NCBI GenBank assembly: GCA_017938215.1
Contig: JAGBBZ010000008.1
Location: forward strand, 1-33,786
DNA length: 33,786 bases
Source of the DNA: Eubacterium sp.
GTDB lineage: Bacteria > Bacillota > Clostridia > Lachnospirales > Lachnospiraceae
Direction of reading: 5' to 3'
The position numbers were made by a program, and so were the translations under genes. Every line of letters begins with the position of its first letter. Position 1 is the stretch's first letter. This document shows, piece by piece, positions 1 through 8,205 of this stretch. The notes beneath the pieces are model-generated. The model ran no database searches. It saw only the letters and a program-made list of their open reading frames with translations, and was not told where the DNA came from.

Positions 1-1
1 A

Positions 2-148
2 ATTGCCGCTATTGGTGATGGTGGTAATATTATATATGTTGATAGAAAAAATCAAATTGTAGTAGCCATAACTGCACATTTTAAGCCTATGGTTTTTGAC
101 AGAGTAGAATATATTGAAAAAAACATTGTTGAAGCATTAAAAGAGTGA
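2..148 (+). CDS. Serine hydrolase (beta-lactamase/PBP-like), C-terminal fragment
   Basis: The reading frame is open from the left edge and stops with TGA at 146-148, giving 48 residues of a protein whose start lies outside the window. The fragment has a glycine-rich turn followed by an aromatic/hydrophobic strand (GDGGNIIYVDRKNQIVVA), then an Arg-Val-Glu-rich final helix. This is the usual C-terminal end of class C beta-lactamase-fold serine hydrolases, where a G-x-G-G-(Q/N) segment follows the catalytic KTG region. The active-site SxxK and YxN motifs are outside the window, so neither activity nor localisation can be judged. The assignment rests on the C-terminal pattern only. Confidence 0.6.
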   Translation: MAAIGDGGNIIYVDRKNQIVVAITAHFKPMVFDRVEYIEKNIVEALKE

Positions 149-201
149 TAAATTTCCGTTTTCCTAACAGATATGTTTGATGTAAAAACACATTGCCACA
201 A

Positions 202-230
202 TTGATAAAATCCCCTTTTTGTTTTATAAT
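202..230 (+). promoter_or_regulatory. Sigma-A-type promoter for the polyphosphate kinase gene
   Basis: TTGATA (202-207) and a consensus TATAAT (225-230) are separated by 17 bp, placing a transcription start near 237. The untranslated leader contains a short hairpin, GAAGTC and GACTTC at about 251-269 with a 7-nt loop, just before the ribosome binding site. No T-run follows this hairpin, so it is not an obvious attenuator. Confidence 0.7.
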
Positions 231-298
231 AATAGTATAGATTGCGGAGTGAAGTCTGCGTAGGACTTCGTAAAATGAACAAGAAGGGAGCGATTGTT

Positions 299-1768
299 AT
301 GTTAGGGCAGATTGATGTAAAGAAAACCATGGAAAAAAGCGAGTACGATCAGGCGATGGAAAAACTGGAAGTGCGCTTTGGGGAATTGCAAAGAGCATGC
401 AAAGAAAAGAAAATTCCTATTATGGTGGTGATGGAAGGACTGGATGCGGCGGGAAAAGGTACGCTTATTAACCGTATGATCCAGTCTTTGGATCCTCGCG
501 GGTTCAAAGTATTTACGGTGGGAAAAGAAAAAGAAGAGGAAGCAATGCGTCCATATTTTTGGCGATTTTTTACGAAGACGCCGGAACGTGGGCGCATGCA
601 TATTTTTGATCAAAGTTGGTACAAGGGGTTGTACGAAAAATCAATTTCCGAAAAGGAAGTATTGGATTTTGAGGAAATGCTGACAGAAGATGGAACTTTG
701 ATCATAAAATTCTTCCTTGTGATTTCCAAAGAAGAACAGAAAAAGCGTATCGAAAAGTTGGAGAAGAATCAAGAGACAAAGTGGCGAGTGACAGAGAAGG
801 ACAAAGAGAATAATAAGAATTACGACAAGTGTCTGAAAAAGTATGATACGATGTTGGTTCATACTGACACTGCAAATGCGAGCTGGACGGTGGTGGAAGC
901 CACAGACAAACTGTATGCTACGTGCAAGATTATAACTACAATGGTAGAACGCATGGAGCGAGCAGTAAAGGAAGTGGAGAAACGAACGGAGTTACAGGCT
1001 AAGACTGGGGCAAAAAAAGAAATCAAGGAAGACAGTAACACGGACCGATTCCGCAATGGAGTGTTGCAGGGGGTAGATCTTTCCAAAGAGATGGATCGAG
1101 AGACATACAAAAAGAAGAAAAAGGAATTGCAAAAGCGACTGAACTCCTTGCATAACAAAATGTACCTGAAGCGAGTGCCGGTGATTCTTGCTTTTGAAGG
1201 ATGGGATGCCGGGGGAAAAGGTGGCGCCATCAAGCGATTGACCCAGGCATTGGATCCTCGTGGTTACGAAGTGGTTCCGGTAGCAGGTCCAAACGATATT
1301 GAGAAGGCGCATCATTACTTGTGGCGTTTCTGGGAGAAAATACCGAAAGCAGGGCACATGACTATTTTTGATCGTACTTGGTATGGGCGTGTTTTGGTGG
1401 AGCGTATCGAAGGATTTGCACGAGAAGACGAGTGGAAACGTGCTTACAATGAAATCAATAATATGGAAGAGCAGTTCACCAATGCCGGGTGCATTGTGTT
1501 GAAATTCTGGCTTCATATCGATAAGGATGAACAAGAACGACGATTCCATGAACGGGAAGTAACACCAGAGAAACAGTGGAAAATCACGGATGAGGATTGG
1601 CGCAATCGGGCAAAGTGGGATGAGTACGAAAAAGCAGTGGATGAAATGATCGTGCGCACCTCCACCGAAGACGCACCATGGATTGTGGTGGAGGCGAACT
1701 CGAAGTATTATGCCAGAATCAAAGTGCTGGAGACCGTCGTAGAGGCGCTGGAAAAACGGTTCAAATAA
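299..1768 (+). CDS. pap: Polyphosphate:AMP phosphotransferase, tandem PPK2 domains
   Basis: Predicted to transfer phosphate from inorganic polyphosphate to AMP (or another nucleotide), making ADP in the cytoplasm. The 489-aa product holds two PPK2 domains in tandem. Domain 1 has a Walker A loop GLDAAGKG at residues 47-54 and an IFDQSWY segment. Domain 2 has GWDAGGKG at 301-308 and IFDRTWYGRVLVER. The second copy keeps the canonical D-R-x-W-Y motif while the first has Gln in place of Arg, so the C-terminal half is the better candidate for the active site (inference). A lysine-rich linker joins the halves. The start at 299 is chosen because GAAGGGAG (283-290) sits 8 nt upstream; earlier in-frame ATGs at 242 and 275 lack a ribosome binding site. 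It converges on the AraC gene with a 9-bp gap and no obvious terminator between. Confidence 0.9.
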   Translation: MLGQIDVKKTMEKSEYDQAMEKLEVRFGELQRACKEKKIPIMVVMEGLDAAGKGTLINRMIQSLDPRGFKVFTVGKEKEEEAMRPYFWRFFTKTPERGRMHIFDQSWYKGLYEKSISEKEVLDFEEMLTEDGTLIIKFFLVISKEEQKKRIEKLEKNQETKWRVTEKDKENNKNYDKCLKKYDTMLVHTDTANASWTVVEATDKLYATCKIITTMVERMERAVKEVEKRTELQAKTGAKKEIKEDSNTDRFRNGVLQGVDLSKEMDRETYKKKKKELQKRLNSLHNKMYLKRVPVILAFEGWDAGGKGGAIKRLTQALDPRGYEVVPVAGPNDIEKAHHYLWRFWEKIPKAGHMTIFDRTWYGRVLVERIEGFAREDEWKRAYNEINNMEEQFTNAGCIVLKFWLHIDKDEQERRFHEREVTPEKQWKITDEDWRNRAKWDEYEKAVDEMIVRTSTEDAPWIVVEANSKYYARIKVLETVVEALEKRFK

Positions 1769-1777
1769 TCCAGCCGA

Positions 1778-2656
1778 CTATTCATGATCTGTCTGCATGG
1801 CAAAGGTGGCAAAATCTTTTGGAGACATTTTTTCCAGTTTTTGAAATGCTCGATAAAACGTGGAATAATCATTGAATCCAACATCCAAATATACGGCAGA
1901 GGGATGAATGCCCTCTGTCATTTTTTGTTTTGCCATGCTGATGCGTTTCATCAAAATGTAATTATGCAACGTAAGGGCAGTTTGTTCTTTGAATAATTTG
2001 GTTAATGTAAATTTGTTAATATAAAAATGATTGGCAATATCGTCTAAGGTAAGAGACTCCATGTAATGTTCGTTAATGAACGCTAAAACTTGATCCACTA
2101 TCGGGTTGGCATGGGTGGTTTTTCGAGGCGCCATATCCAGTAATATATGTTTGTTGATCAAGGTCATAATTTCAAGGATACGAGAGCGATTTAACATTTC
2201 TTTTCCATAGTAATCTTCCTTGTTACTGCGATGCATGAGATACATCGCCTGAAAAATACGTTCAAAATCAGCAGAATCCGATATTGTAAAATGATAGCGC
2301 TTTGCCTTTATCGCCATTTCAATGGGCTGTAGAAGGGAGTGCTCATTGAATTGAAAGGAAGCAAGGCAGGCATCTGTGATGTACATATAAATACGATCAT
2401 AGGGCATATTTAAGTCGCCGATGGGAAGAAGCTGGTGAATTGTGTAAGGCGGAATTACCAAAACATCCCCTTTTTTAATCATATATATCTTGTCCTCAAC
2501 AAACAATTTCACCGAACCACTTAAGAAAAAGTAGATTTCATAAAAATCATGAGTGTGAGCAAACAATTTTGGGAAATGGTCGTTAGTTGTTTTTGTGCAT
2601 TGGTAAAAATAATCCGTGGAAATCGGATGCTCCGATTCGTGCAATATATATCTCAT
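1778..2656 (-). CDS. AraC-family transcriptional regulator with N-terminal cupin
   Basis: A 292-aa regulator. The N-terminal half (about residues 5-160) is a cupin-like sensor with His/Glu-containing strands (HTHDFYEIYFFLSG) and the GDVLVIPPYTIHQL turn typical of AraC-type sugar sensors. The C-terminal ~100 residues form the double helix-turn-helix, beginning near VDQVLAFINEHYMESLTLDD and ending with the signature segment VGFNDYSTFYRAFQKLEKMSPKDF. The start at 2656 is preferred over an ATG at 2665 because the AGAAAGG ribosome site lies about 9 nt before 2656 but touches the upstream ATG. It is divergent from the GH115 glucuronidase gene, and four TGCAAT-like sites in the shared gap suggest it controls that gene. 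The inducer is probably a xylan-derived oligosaccharide (inference). Confidence 0.9.
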   Translation of the reverse strand: MRYILHESEHPISTDYFYQCTKTTNDHFPKLFAHTHDFYEIYFFLSGSVKLFVEDKIYMIKKGDVLVIPPYTIHQLLPIGDLNMPYDRIYMYITDACLASFQFNEHSLLQPIEMAIKAKRYHFTISDSADFERIFQAMYLMHRSNKEDYYGKEMLNRSRILEIMTLINKHILLDMAPRKTTHANPIVDQVLAFINEHYMESLTLDDIANHFYINKFTLTKLFKEQTALTLHNYILMKRISMAKQKMTEGIHPSAVYLDVGFNDYSTFYRAFQKLEKMSPKDFATFAMQTDHE

Positions 2657-2773
2657 AAATAACATCCTTTCTCATCAGCAAAACTTATGTTCCAATTGGT
2701 TGTTCCCATTATATGTCAGAAGAGAGAGGGAGTCAATAGGAGTTTGCAAAAAAATAGTGACAGAAAGACAAAA

Positions 2774-2866
2774 TTTGCGATATTTTAGTAAAAAAATGCA
2801 ATATATGGGTAAAGGAATTGAAAAGTAGTCAATTTATGCAATGTCAAGGCAAAGAAGTGCAATGGA
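2774..2866 (+). promoter_or_regulatory. Candidate AraC operator: four TGCRAT half-sites with 21-bp spacing
   Basis: TGCGAT at 2776-2781 and TGCAAT at 2797-2802, 2837-2842 and 2858-2863 are all in the same orientation. Start-to-start distances are 21, 40 and 21 bp, so they form two tandem pairs each spaced by two helical turns, the arrangement expected for AraC-family half-sites. The last site ends 7 bp before a possible -35 element TTGAAC (2871-2876), a position suited to activation of the GH115 gene. A matching -10 is weak (AAGTAT at 2894-2899 after 17 bp), as expected for an activator-dependent promoter. Confidence 0.5.
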
Positions 2867-2919
2867 ACATTTGAACCAGATAAGGCACAATAGAAGTATC
2901 ATTTAAAGAAAAGGAGAGG

Positions 2920-5900
2920 ATGAATGTGAGACATCACAAATTCATGTTACAAAGAATCATTGCTGGGGTAATGGCAGTGGCGTTGGTAACCACTTCCGGT
3001 TTGCCGACGGAGGATGTGTCAGCGGCGAAAAAAAGTATAAAAACGTTGAACATTTCCAAACCGATTGTTAGCACACTTGCGCTAAAGCAGGGAGAGAGCT
3101 TTTCGTTGAAAGTAAAAGTTTCCCCAAAAGCGCTGGCGAAAAAATTGAAATATTCGTCTAACAAAAAGAAGGTGGCTTCGGTTTCTAGCAAAGGAAAAAT
3201 TAAAGCAAAAAAAACGGGAAAGGCGACCATTACCGTTTCTAGTAAAACGAAACCGAAAAAGAGTGTAAAAGTAAAAGTGACGGTTTACAAAAAGTTTTTG
3301 AAAGCGAAAAAAGTCACAATAAATGCGCAGAACACAACGTTAAATATTGGGGAAACGATGGCGCTAACGGCAAATGTGACCCCAAAGAAGGCAACGATTA
3401 AGAACGTTACTTATGTAAGTGAAGATAAAAGCGTTGCTACAGTGAATTCAAAAGGTGTAGTAATAGCGAAAAAAGAAGGAACCTCAAAAATTACTGCATA
3501 TGCTTCGGATGGACGGGGAGCAAAGGCAACATGTACCATCACAGTAAAGAAAAGCGAAGCGAATGTACCTGAGGAAACAGCAACAGTAGCACAGACAGTA
3601 ACGCCGTCGACGACTGCACCGGTAAAAACTGCGGAACCAATCCAGTTCCCACCAAATGCAGATCATTTTACATTGGCGACGGGAGACAAGGCTGCATCTG
3701 TTTATGTGGATGAAAAAGCAGCAGATTACGATGGCTTGAGCTTGGTGGCGGACTCCTTTGCGGAGGACATTTCTCTTGTAACTACTGAGAGCGTTAAGCC
3801 TGAAGTTGTGACGAAAGCATCTGAATTAAAGGGTTCTGCCATTATCGTTGGTTCCATCGGCAACAATGACGTCATCGATTCGTTGATTGCAGAAGGGCGT
3901 TTGGATGTGTCCGAAATCAAAGGAAAATGGGAAACCTACAAGATTCAGATCATGGACAACCCCGTGGAAGGCGTAGAAAATTCAGTTGTTGTAGTGGGAA
4001 GCGATAAGCGTGGTGCCATCTATGGTTTATATCATATTTCTGAATTGATGGGTGTGTCTCCGTGGGTATATTGGGCAGATACCGTACCGGAGAAGAAGGA
4101 TACCATTGATTTGAAGGAAAATGAACTGAACACCACATCCAAGGAACCATCCGTAAAATATCGTGGTATTTTCCTCAACGATGAGGCCCCATCCCTAACT
4201 GGTTGGGTGAAGGAAAAATTTGATAACTACAATGAACTGTTCTATGAACATGTGTATGAATTGATCCTTCGTTGTAAGGGAAATTATTTGTGGCCAGCGA
4301 TGTGGTCCAACACCTTCAGTGAGGATGGAGAAGAGTCGAACATTGCCAATGCAGAGTTGGCAGATAAATACGGTATTGTTATGGGAACTTCTCATCATGA
4401 ACCAATGTGTCGTGCCGGTGTGGAATGGGGAAGATTATACGAAAACTATACCGACGATAAACTTTGGGATTTTAATGAAAATGGAGAAGCCATTACAAAG
4501 TTTTGGGAAGATGGTATCAAGCGAAATATGCCATATGAAAATGTATATACCCTTGGCATGCGAGGCGAATCCGACTCTGCGCTGGAAGGTGGGGTGAAGG
4601 AAAACATTGAACTTTTGAAAAATGTAATTACCACGCAGAAGAAAATCCTTTCAGATCACAAATTAAGTGATGCACCACAGGTACTTACCGTGTATAAAGA
4701 GGTGGAGCAGTATTGGCATGGCACCGACCAGGTAGAAGGATTGAAAAAATGGAACGTGTTGGATGACGTGACCATTATGCTGTGTGATGATAACTTTGGT
4801 AATATGAGAACATTGCCGGATGAAGAATTGCGCGATCGCAAAGGCGGCTGGGGGATGTATTATCACTTTGACTATCATGGTGGACCAACTTCTTATGAAT
4901 GGGTAAACACAGTCGAGTTAAACAAAGTCTGGGAGCAGATGACCATGGCGTATGAACATGGCATCGATGATATTTGGATTGTGAATGTGGGCGATCTGAA
5001 ACCAATGGAAATGAATATTTCTTATTTCTTAGATATGGCGTATGATTATGAGACTTGGGGTGAAAATGGACGCAACAAGACCGAAGATTACATGAAACAG
5101 TGGGTAAGTGAGCAGTTTGGTACAGCACTTGATGAGGAGCAGGTTGAGGATGTGACATCCTTGTTCCAAGAGTACACATGGCTCAATACTTCTTGTAAAC
5201 CGGAATCTTTGAATTCGGCTACTTACAGTGCAACCAACTACAATGAGGCACAAGAAATTTTGAATCGTGCAGAGAACATGATTGCCAAAGCAGATGAGTA
5301 CAAGGCGATTGTTCCGGAGGAACTGCAGGCAACATACTATCAGTTGGTATATTATCCGGTGGTGGCATCCGCCAATGTGGCAAAGATGCAACTTTATAGT
5401 GGGTTGAACAAACATTATTATGAATTAGGAAGTGTTAATGCTAATTTGTATGCTACGTTAATTGAAGAATGCATTCAGTTGGATAAAGACCTTCAAGATA
5501 CATATAACAATGACATGCCGGGTGTTGGCGATAAGTGGAAAAAAATGATGAGTTCACCGCACGTAGGTTTCATTACATGGAATTCTGACGGATGGGCATA
5601 TCCGGAAGCAAAATGGGTATCCGCGGAAAATGAATCTACACTTTCACTTACGTTAGAAAATCAGTCAGCGGCAGTTACAGAAGGAAACTGTTCTTTTGAT
5701 ACATTTACAAACATCGGTAAAGAAATGTATACCGTAACGCTTGCAAATATGGGTGGAGAAGCATTGGAGTATTCATTGACGCCGTCAGCGGATTGGATCC
5801 AGGTAAGTAAAAATAAAGGAACTATAAAAGCACAAGATACCTTTGATGTGTCTGTGGATTGGAGTAAAAATCCGACAGAAGATGGGAATATCGTTGTTAT

Positions 5901-8064
5901 GAGTGGTGGGCAGAGCATTACCATTCAGGTACCTGTAAAAACCTATGATACGTCGGCATTGGCAAATAATACATACGTGTATGCCAATGGATATGCGTCC
6001 ATGATGCCGGGACAATATGTGGCAACTGGGGCAGGAACCAATGGCACAGAGATTCAGGTGATTGACAACTATGGTAAGACAGGACAATCGTTGAAATCCT
6101 TCCCATCCAATCATGCACGTCTGGATAAGCCGGAAGACGGTGCGTATGTGGAATATGAAGTATCGGTAGAAAAAGCAGGAACGTACAAATTGACCACATT
6201 TACTGCACCATCCAATAATTTGGATCGTGACAATGTAGGGATCTATTATGGTGTTTCCGTCAATGGTGGAACCGCTGAGAAAATCAACACCGTAGATCCG
6301 TCTACTTTCCTTGCCGGAGAATATAGTGGTTCTTGGTGCAACGACGTAAAGGCGAGCGGAAGAAAGACAGAAAGTGAGATTGAACTGAAAGCAGGTGTGA
6401 ATACTCTCCGCATCTATGCTATGGATCCAGCATTTGTTTTGCAGAAATTGGTAGTATCCGAGAAATCTATGGCGTATTCTCACATTGGACCAGCGGAAAG
6501 TTATTATGTGGGAAAAGAAGAAACAACGTCAGTAAAGGACGCAACCATTGTGGATTGCTACAATTTGCCTGGAAAATTGGTGGAAGAAATGGAGGCAAAA
6601 GAAGGCGAAGAATATACATACGATGCCATTGTAACAAAAGAAGAGAAATATAGCTTTGTTGTAACAGGTACTTCCGCAAATGGCGCTACGGCTAAATTGT
6701 ACTGGAAGGATACGGAGATCGGAAGCGTGGAGTTTGGCGAAGAAGTAAGAGAGTATGCAGTAAAAGGCACTGTCTCTCTGGAACCGGGGATGGGAAAACT
6801 TCGTTTGGTTATGGAATCGGGAGAAGCTACCATTCAGAGTGTTCAAGCGATATTGCCAACATATTTGTATGCACCCGGTTCCATTCAGGCAACCCAATAT
6901 ACGGATAGCAAAGAAGATGGTGATACCGTGACGATACAAGAAGGCACAAGTTATGCTTATGGTGTTCGAGTGCCGGAAGCAAACAAATTCGAGATTTCAC
7001 TTCGTGGAACTGCGGCTACCGGAGCAACCGTAAAAGTGTATTGGAACGAAGAAGAAATGGGAACGGTTGAATTTAGTGAAGCCAATAAGAAATACACCCT
7101 TGCAGAGCCGGTGGAAATGGAAGCCGGAGACGGCGTTCTTCGTGTCGAGGGAATCACGGGAGAAGGATTGCTTCAAAACATCGTATTGACAACGGTAGAG
7201 TTAGGTGAGAAGCAAGAAATCGATGTAATGGCATCCAGTAGTGCCGACGGATATGTAGCAAACCAAGCGTATGACCGCGATGATAGTACATCATGGAAAC
7301 CGGATGCTACGGATGGGGAAAAAACCCTTACCTTTGACTTTGGAGCAAACTATCAGTTTGACCGATATGCGATTACAGAAAAAGGTGATGTAAGCAGCTA
7401 CAAGGTAGAAATCTATGATGGATCCCAGTGGAAAGAAATTCATCAAGCGGATTCCATCGACAATGGTGCATTTGTATTTGTTCAAGGAAAAGAAGTGGTG
7501 GAAGGAAGTCAGGTTCGATTTACTTTTGTTGGCGAAAATGTGGACATTGCAGAAATTAAGCTGACACCATACGTGAACTGGGCTTGGAAGGATCAAGGAG
7601 TTTCTTTTGAGGCGAAAAGCAAAGAAGGAAAAGCAATCAATGTTCCAGAAGGTGTGATTACCGATGGTGACCGCATCACTGTTGGTATGCAGGAGGGAGT
7701 TGGTACAAGTAATGATTCCTCTCGTCATAGCGTGACGATGAATTTCTCGGAAGCGCATACCATCGATACCGTTCGTCTGTTTACGTTACAAGAAGGAAAC
7801 GGCGTAGTACCGAATCTTGATATGACCTCGGAGAAGGCGCAGTATTCATACAAGTTCTCCTATTTGGATGGAACCGAATGGAAGGAAATCGGAGCTACGG
7901 TTCGTCCGGATCAAGGTACAAATCCGAAAGTTATGAGTGAATTTGCGTTGAAAGAACAGGTAGAAACCACGGCAATTAAAGTAGAAATCTACACAAGTCA
8001 TTGGATTCGCATTAACGAGTGGGAAGCGGTGGAATCCCAATGTTTTGTGCCAATAGAATCCTGA
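2920..8064 (+). CDS. Secreted multimodular GH115 xylan alpha-1,2-glucuronidase
   Basis: A 1714-aa exported enzyme predicted to remove glucuronic or 4-O-methylglucuronic acid side chains from glucuronoxylan. Residues 1-36 are a signal peptide (Lys/Arg start, hydrophobic core, cleavage near VSAA). Two Lys-rich bacterial Ig-like (Big_2) domains follow at roughly 42-128 and 131-212, then a Thr/Pro linker. The GH115 N-terminal and catalytic regions start near 245 and 408; key segments are YRGIFLNDEAPSL, CKGNYLWPAMWSNTF and GTSHHEPM. Downstream lie the GH115 C-terminal region, two tandem carbohydrate-binding-like repeats (around 1215-1425, each with an (L/V)YW(K/N) strand), a discoidin F5/8-like domain with AYDRDDSTSWKP near 1450, and one more beta-rich module. 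No LPXTG or transmembrane anchor is seen at the C-terminus. AAGGAG at 2911-2916 is only 3 nt from this ATG, so GTG at 2926 is an equally good start. Confidence 0.9.
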   Translation: MNVRHHKFMLQRIIAGVMAVALVTTSGLPTEDVSAAKKSIKTLNISKPIVSTLALKQGESFSLKVKVSPKALAKKLKYSSNKKKVASVSSKGKIKAKKTGKATITVSSKTKPKKSVKVKVTVYKKFLKAKKVTINAQNTTLNIGETMALTANVTPKKATIKNVTYVSEDKSVATVNSKGVVIAKKEGTSKITAYASDGRGAKATCTITVKKSEANVPEETATVAQTVTPSTTAPVKTAEPIQFPPNADHFTLATGDKAASVYVDEKAADYDGLSLVADSFAEDISLVTTESVKPEVVTKASELKGSAIIVGSIGNNDVIDSLIAEGRLDVSEIKGKWETYKIQIMDNPVEGVENSVVVVGSDKRGAIYGLYHISELMGVSPWVYWADTVPEKKDTIDLKENELNTTSKEPSVKYRGIFLNDEAPSLTGWVKEKFDNYNELFYEHVYELILRCKGNYLWPAMWSNTFSEDGEESNIANAELADKYGIVMGTSHHEPMCRAGVEWGRLYENYTDDKLWDFNENGEAITKFWEDGIKRNMPYENVYTLGMRGESDSALEGGVKENIELLKNVITTQKKILSDHKLSDAPQVLTVYKEVEQYWHGTDQVEGLKKWNVLDDVTIMLCDDNFGNMRTLPDEELRDRKGGWGMYYHFDYHGGPTSYEWVNTVELNKVWEQMTMAYEHGIDDIWIVNVGDLKPMEMNISYFLDMAYDYETWGENGRNKTEDYMKQWVSEQFGTALDEEQVEDVTSLFQEYTWLNTSCKPESLNSATYSATNYNEAQEILNRAENMIAKADEYKAIVPEELQATYYQLVYYPVVASANVAKMQLYSGLNKHYYELGSVNANLYATLIEECIQLDKDLQDTYNNDMPGVGDKWKKMMSSPHVGFITWNSDGWAYPEAKWVSAENESTLSLTLENQSAAVTEGNCSFDTFTNIGKEMYTVTLANMGGEALEYSLTPSADWIQVSKNKGTIKAQDTFDVSVDWSKNPTEDGNIVVMSGGQSITIQVPVKTYDTSALANNTYVYANGYASMMPGQYVATGAGTNGTEIQVIDNYGKTGQSLKSFPSNHARLDKPEDGAYVEYEVSVEKAGTYKLTTFTAPSNNLDRDNVGIYYGVSVNGGTAEKINTVDPSTFLAGEYSGSWCNDVKASGRKTESEIELKAGVNTLRIYAMDPAFVLQKLVVSEKSMAYSHIGPAESYYVGKEETTSVKDATIVDCYNLPGKLVEEMEAKEGEEYTYDAIVTKEEKYSFVVTGTSANGATAKLYWKDTEIGSVEFGEEVREYAVKGTVSLEPGMGKLRLVMESGEATIQSVQAILPTYLYAPGSIQATQYTDSKEDGDTVTIQEGTSYAYGVRVPEANKFEISLRGTAATGATVKVYWNEEEMGTVEFSEANKKYTLAEPVEMEAGDGVLRVEGITGEGLLQNIVLTTVELGEKQEIDVMASSSADGYVANQAYDRDDSTSWKPDATDGEKTLTFDFGANYQFDRYAITEKGDVSSYKVEIYDGSQWKEIHQADSIDNGAFVFVQGKEVVEGSQVRFTFVGENVDIAEIKLTPYVNWAWKDQGVSFEAKSKEGKAINVPEGVITDGDRITVGMQEGVGTSNDSSRHSVTMNFSEAHTIDTVRLFTLQEGNGVVPNLDMTSEKAQYSYKFSYLDGTEWKEIGATVRPDQGTNPKVMSEFALKEQVETTAIKVEIYTSHWIRINEWEAVESQCFVPIES

Positions 8065-8101
8065 TTGTGTAAAAAAAATGTAAAAGGTAAGTAAATTTTT
8101 C

Positions 8102-8130
8102 TTGTTAATTCATCTCATTTATTATATGAT
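8102..8130 (+). promoter_or_regulatory. Promoter for the Na/phosphate symporter gene
   Basis: TTGTTA (8102-8107) and TATGAT (8125-8130) are separated by exactly 17 bp, giving a start site near 8137. That start would fall inside the inverted repeat at 8129-8169, so the repeat could double as an operator. Confidence 0.5.
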
Positions 8131-8169
8131 AGTGATTAGGGGCTTGGTCATAAAGTTCCTAATCACTAT
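8129..8169 (+). terminator. Perfect 12-bp inverted repeat after the GH115 gene; terminator or operator
   Basis: ATAGTGATTAGG (8129-8140) and CCTAATCACTAT (8158-8169) are perfect complements separated by 17 nt and followed by TTTATATT. It lies 65 bp after the GH115 stop, in the place of a terminator, but the stem is AT-rich and the U-tract broken. Because it overlaps the -10 and start of the next gene's predicted promoter, a repressor-binding palindrome is an alternative. Confidence 0.45.
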
Positions 8170-8205
8170 TTTATATTACTTATGATAGTAGAGGAGAAAA
8201 TTACA

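Noticed and set aside
242-298. Upstream ATG starts at 242 and 275 for the polyphosphate kinase gene
   Set aside because: The promoter start would be only about 5 nt from 242 and neither ATG has a ribosome site; 299 does.
2934-8040. Numerous open frames of 60-230 codons on the - strand under the GH115 gene and, similarly, under other large genes
   Set aside because: They lack ribosome sites and have Cys/His/Ser-rich compositions typical of antisense shadows of strong coding sequence.
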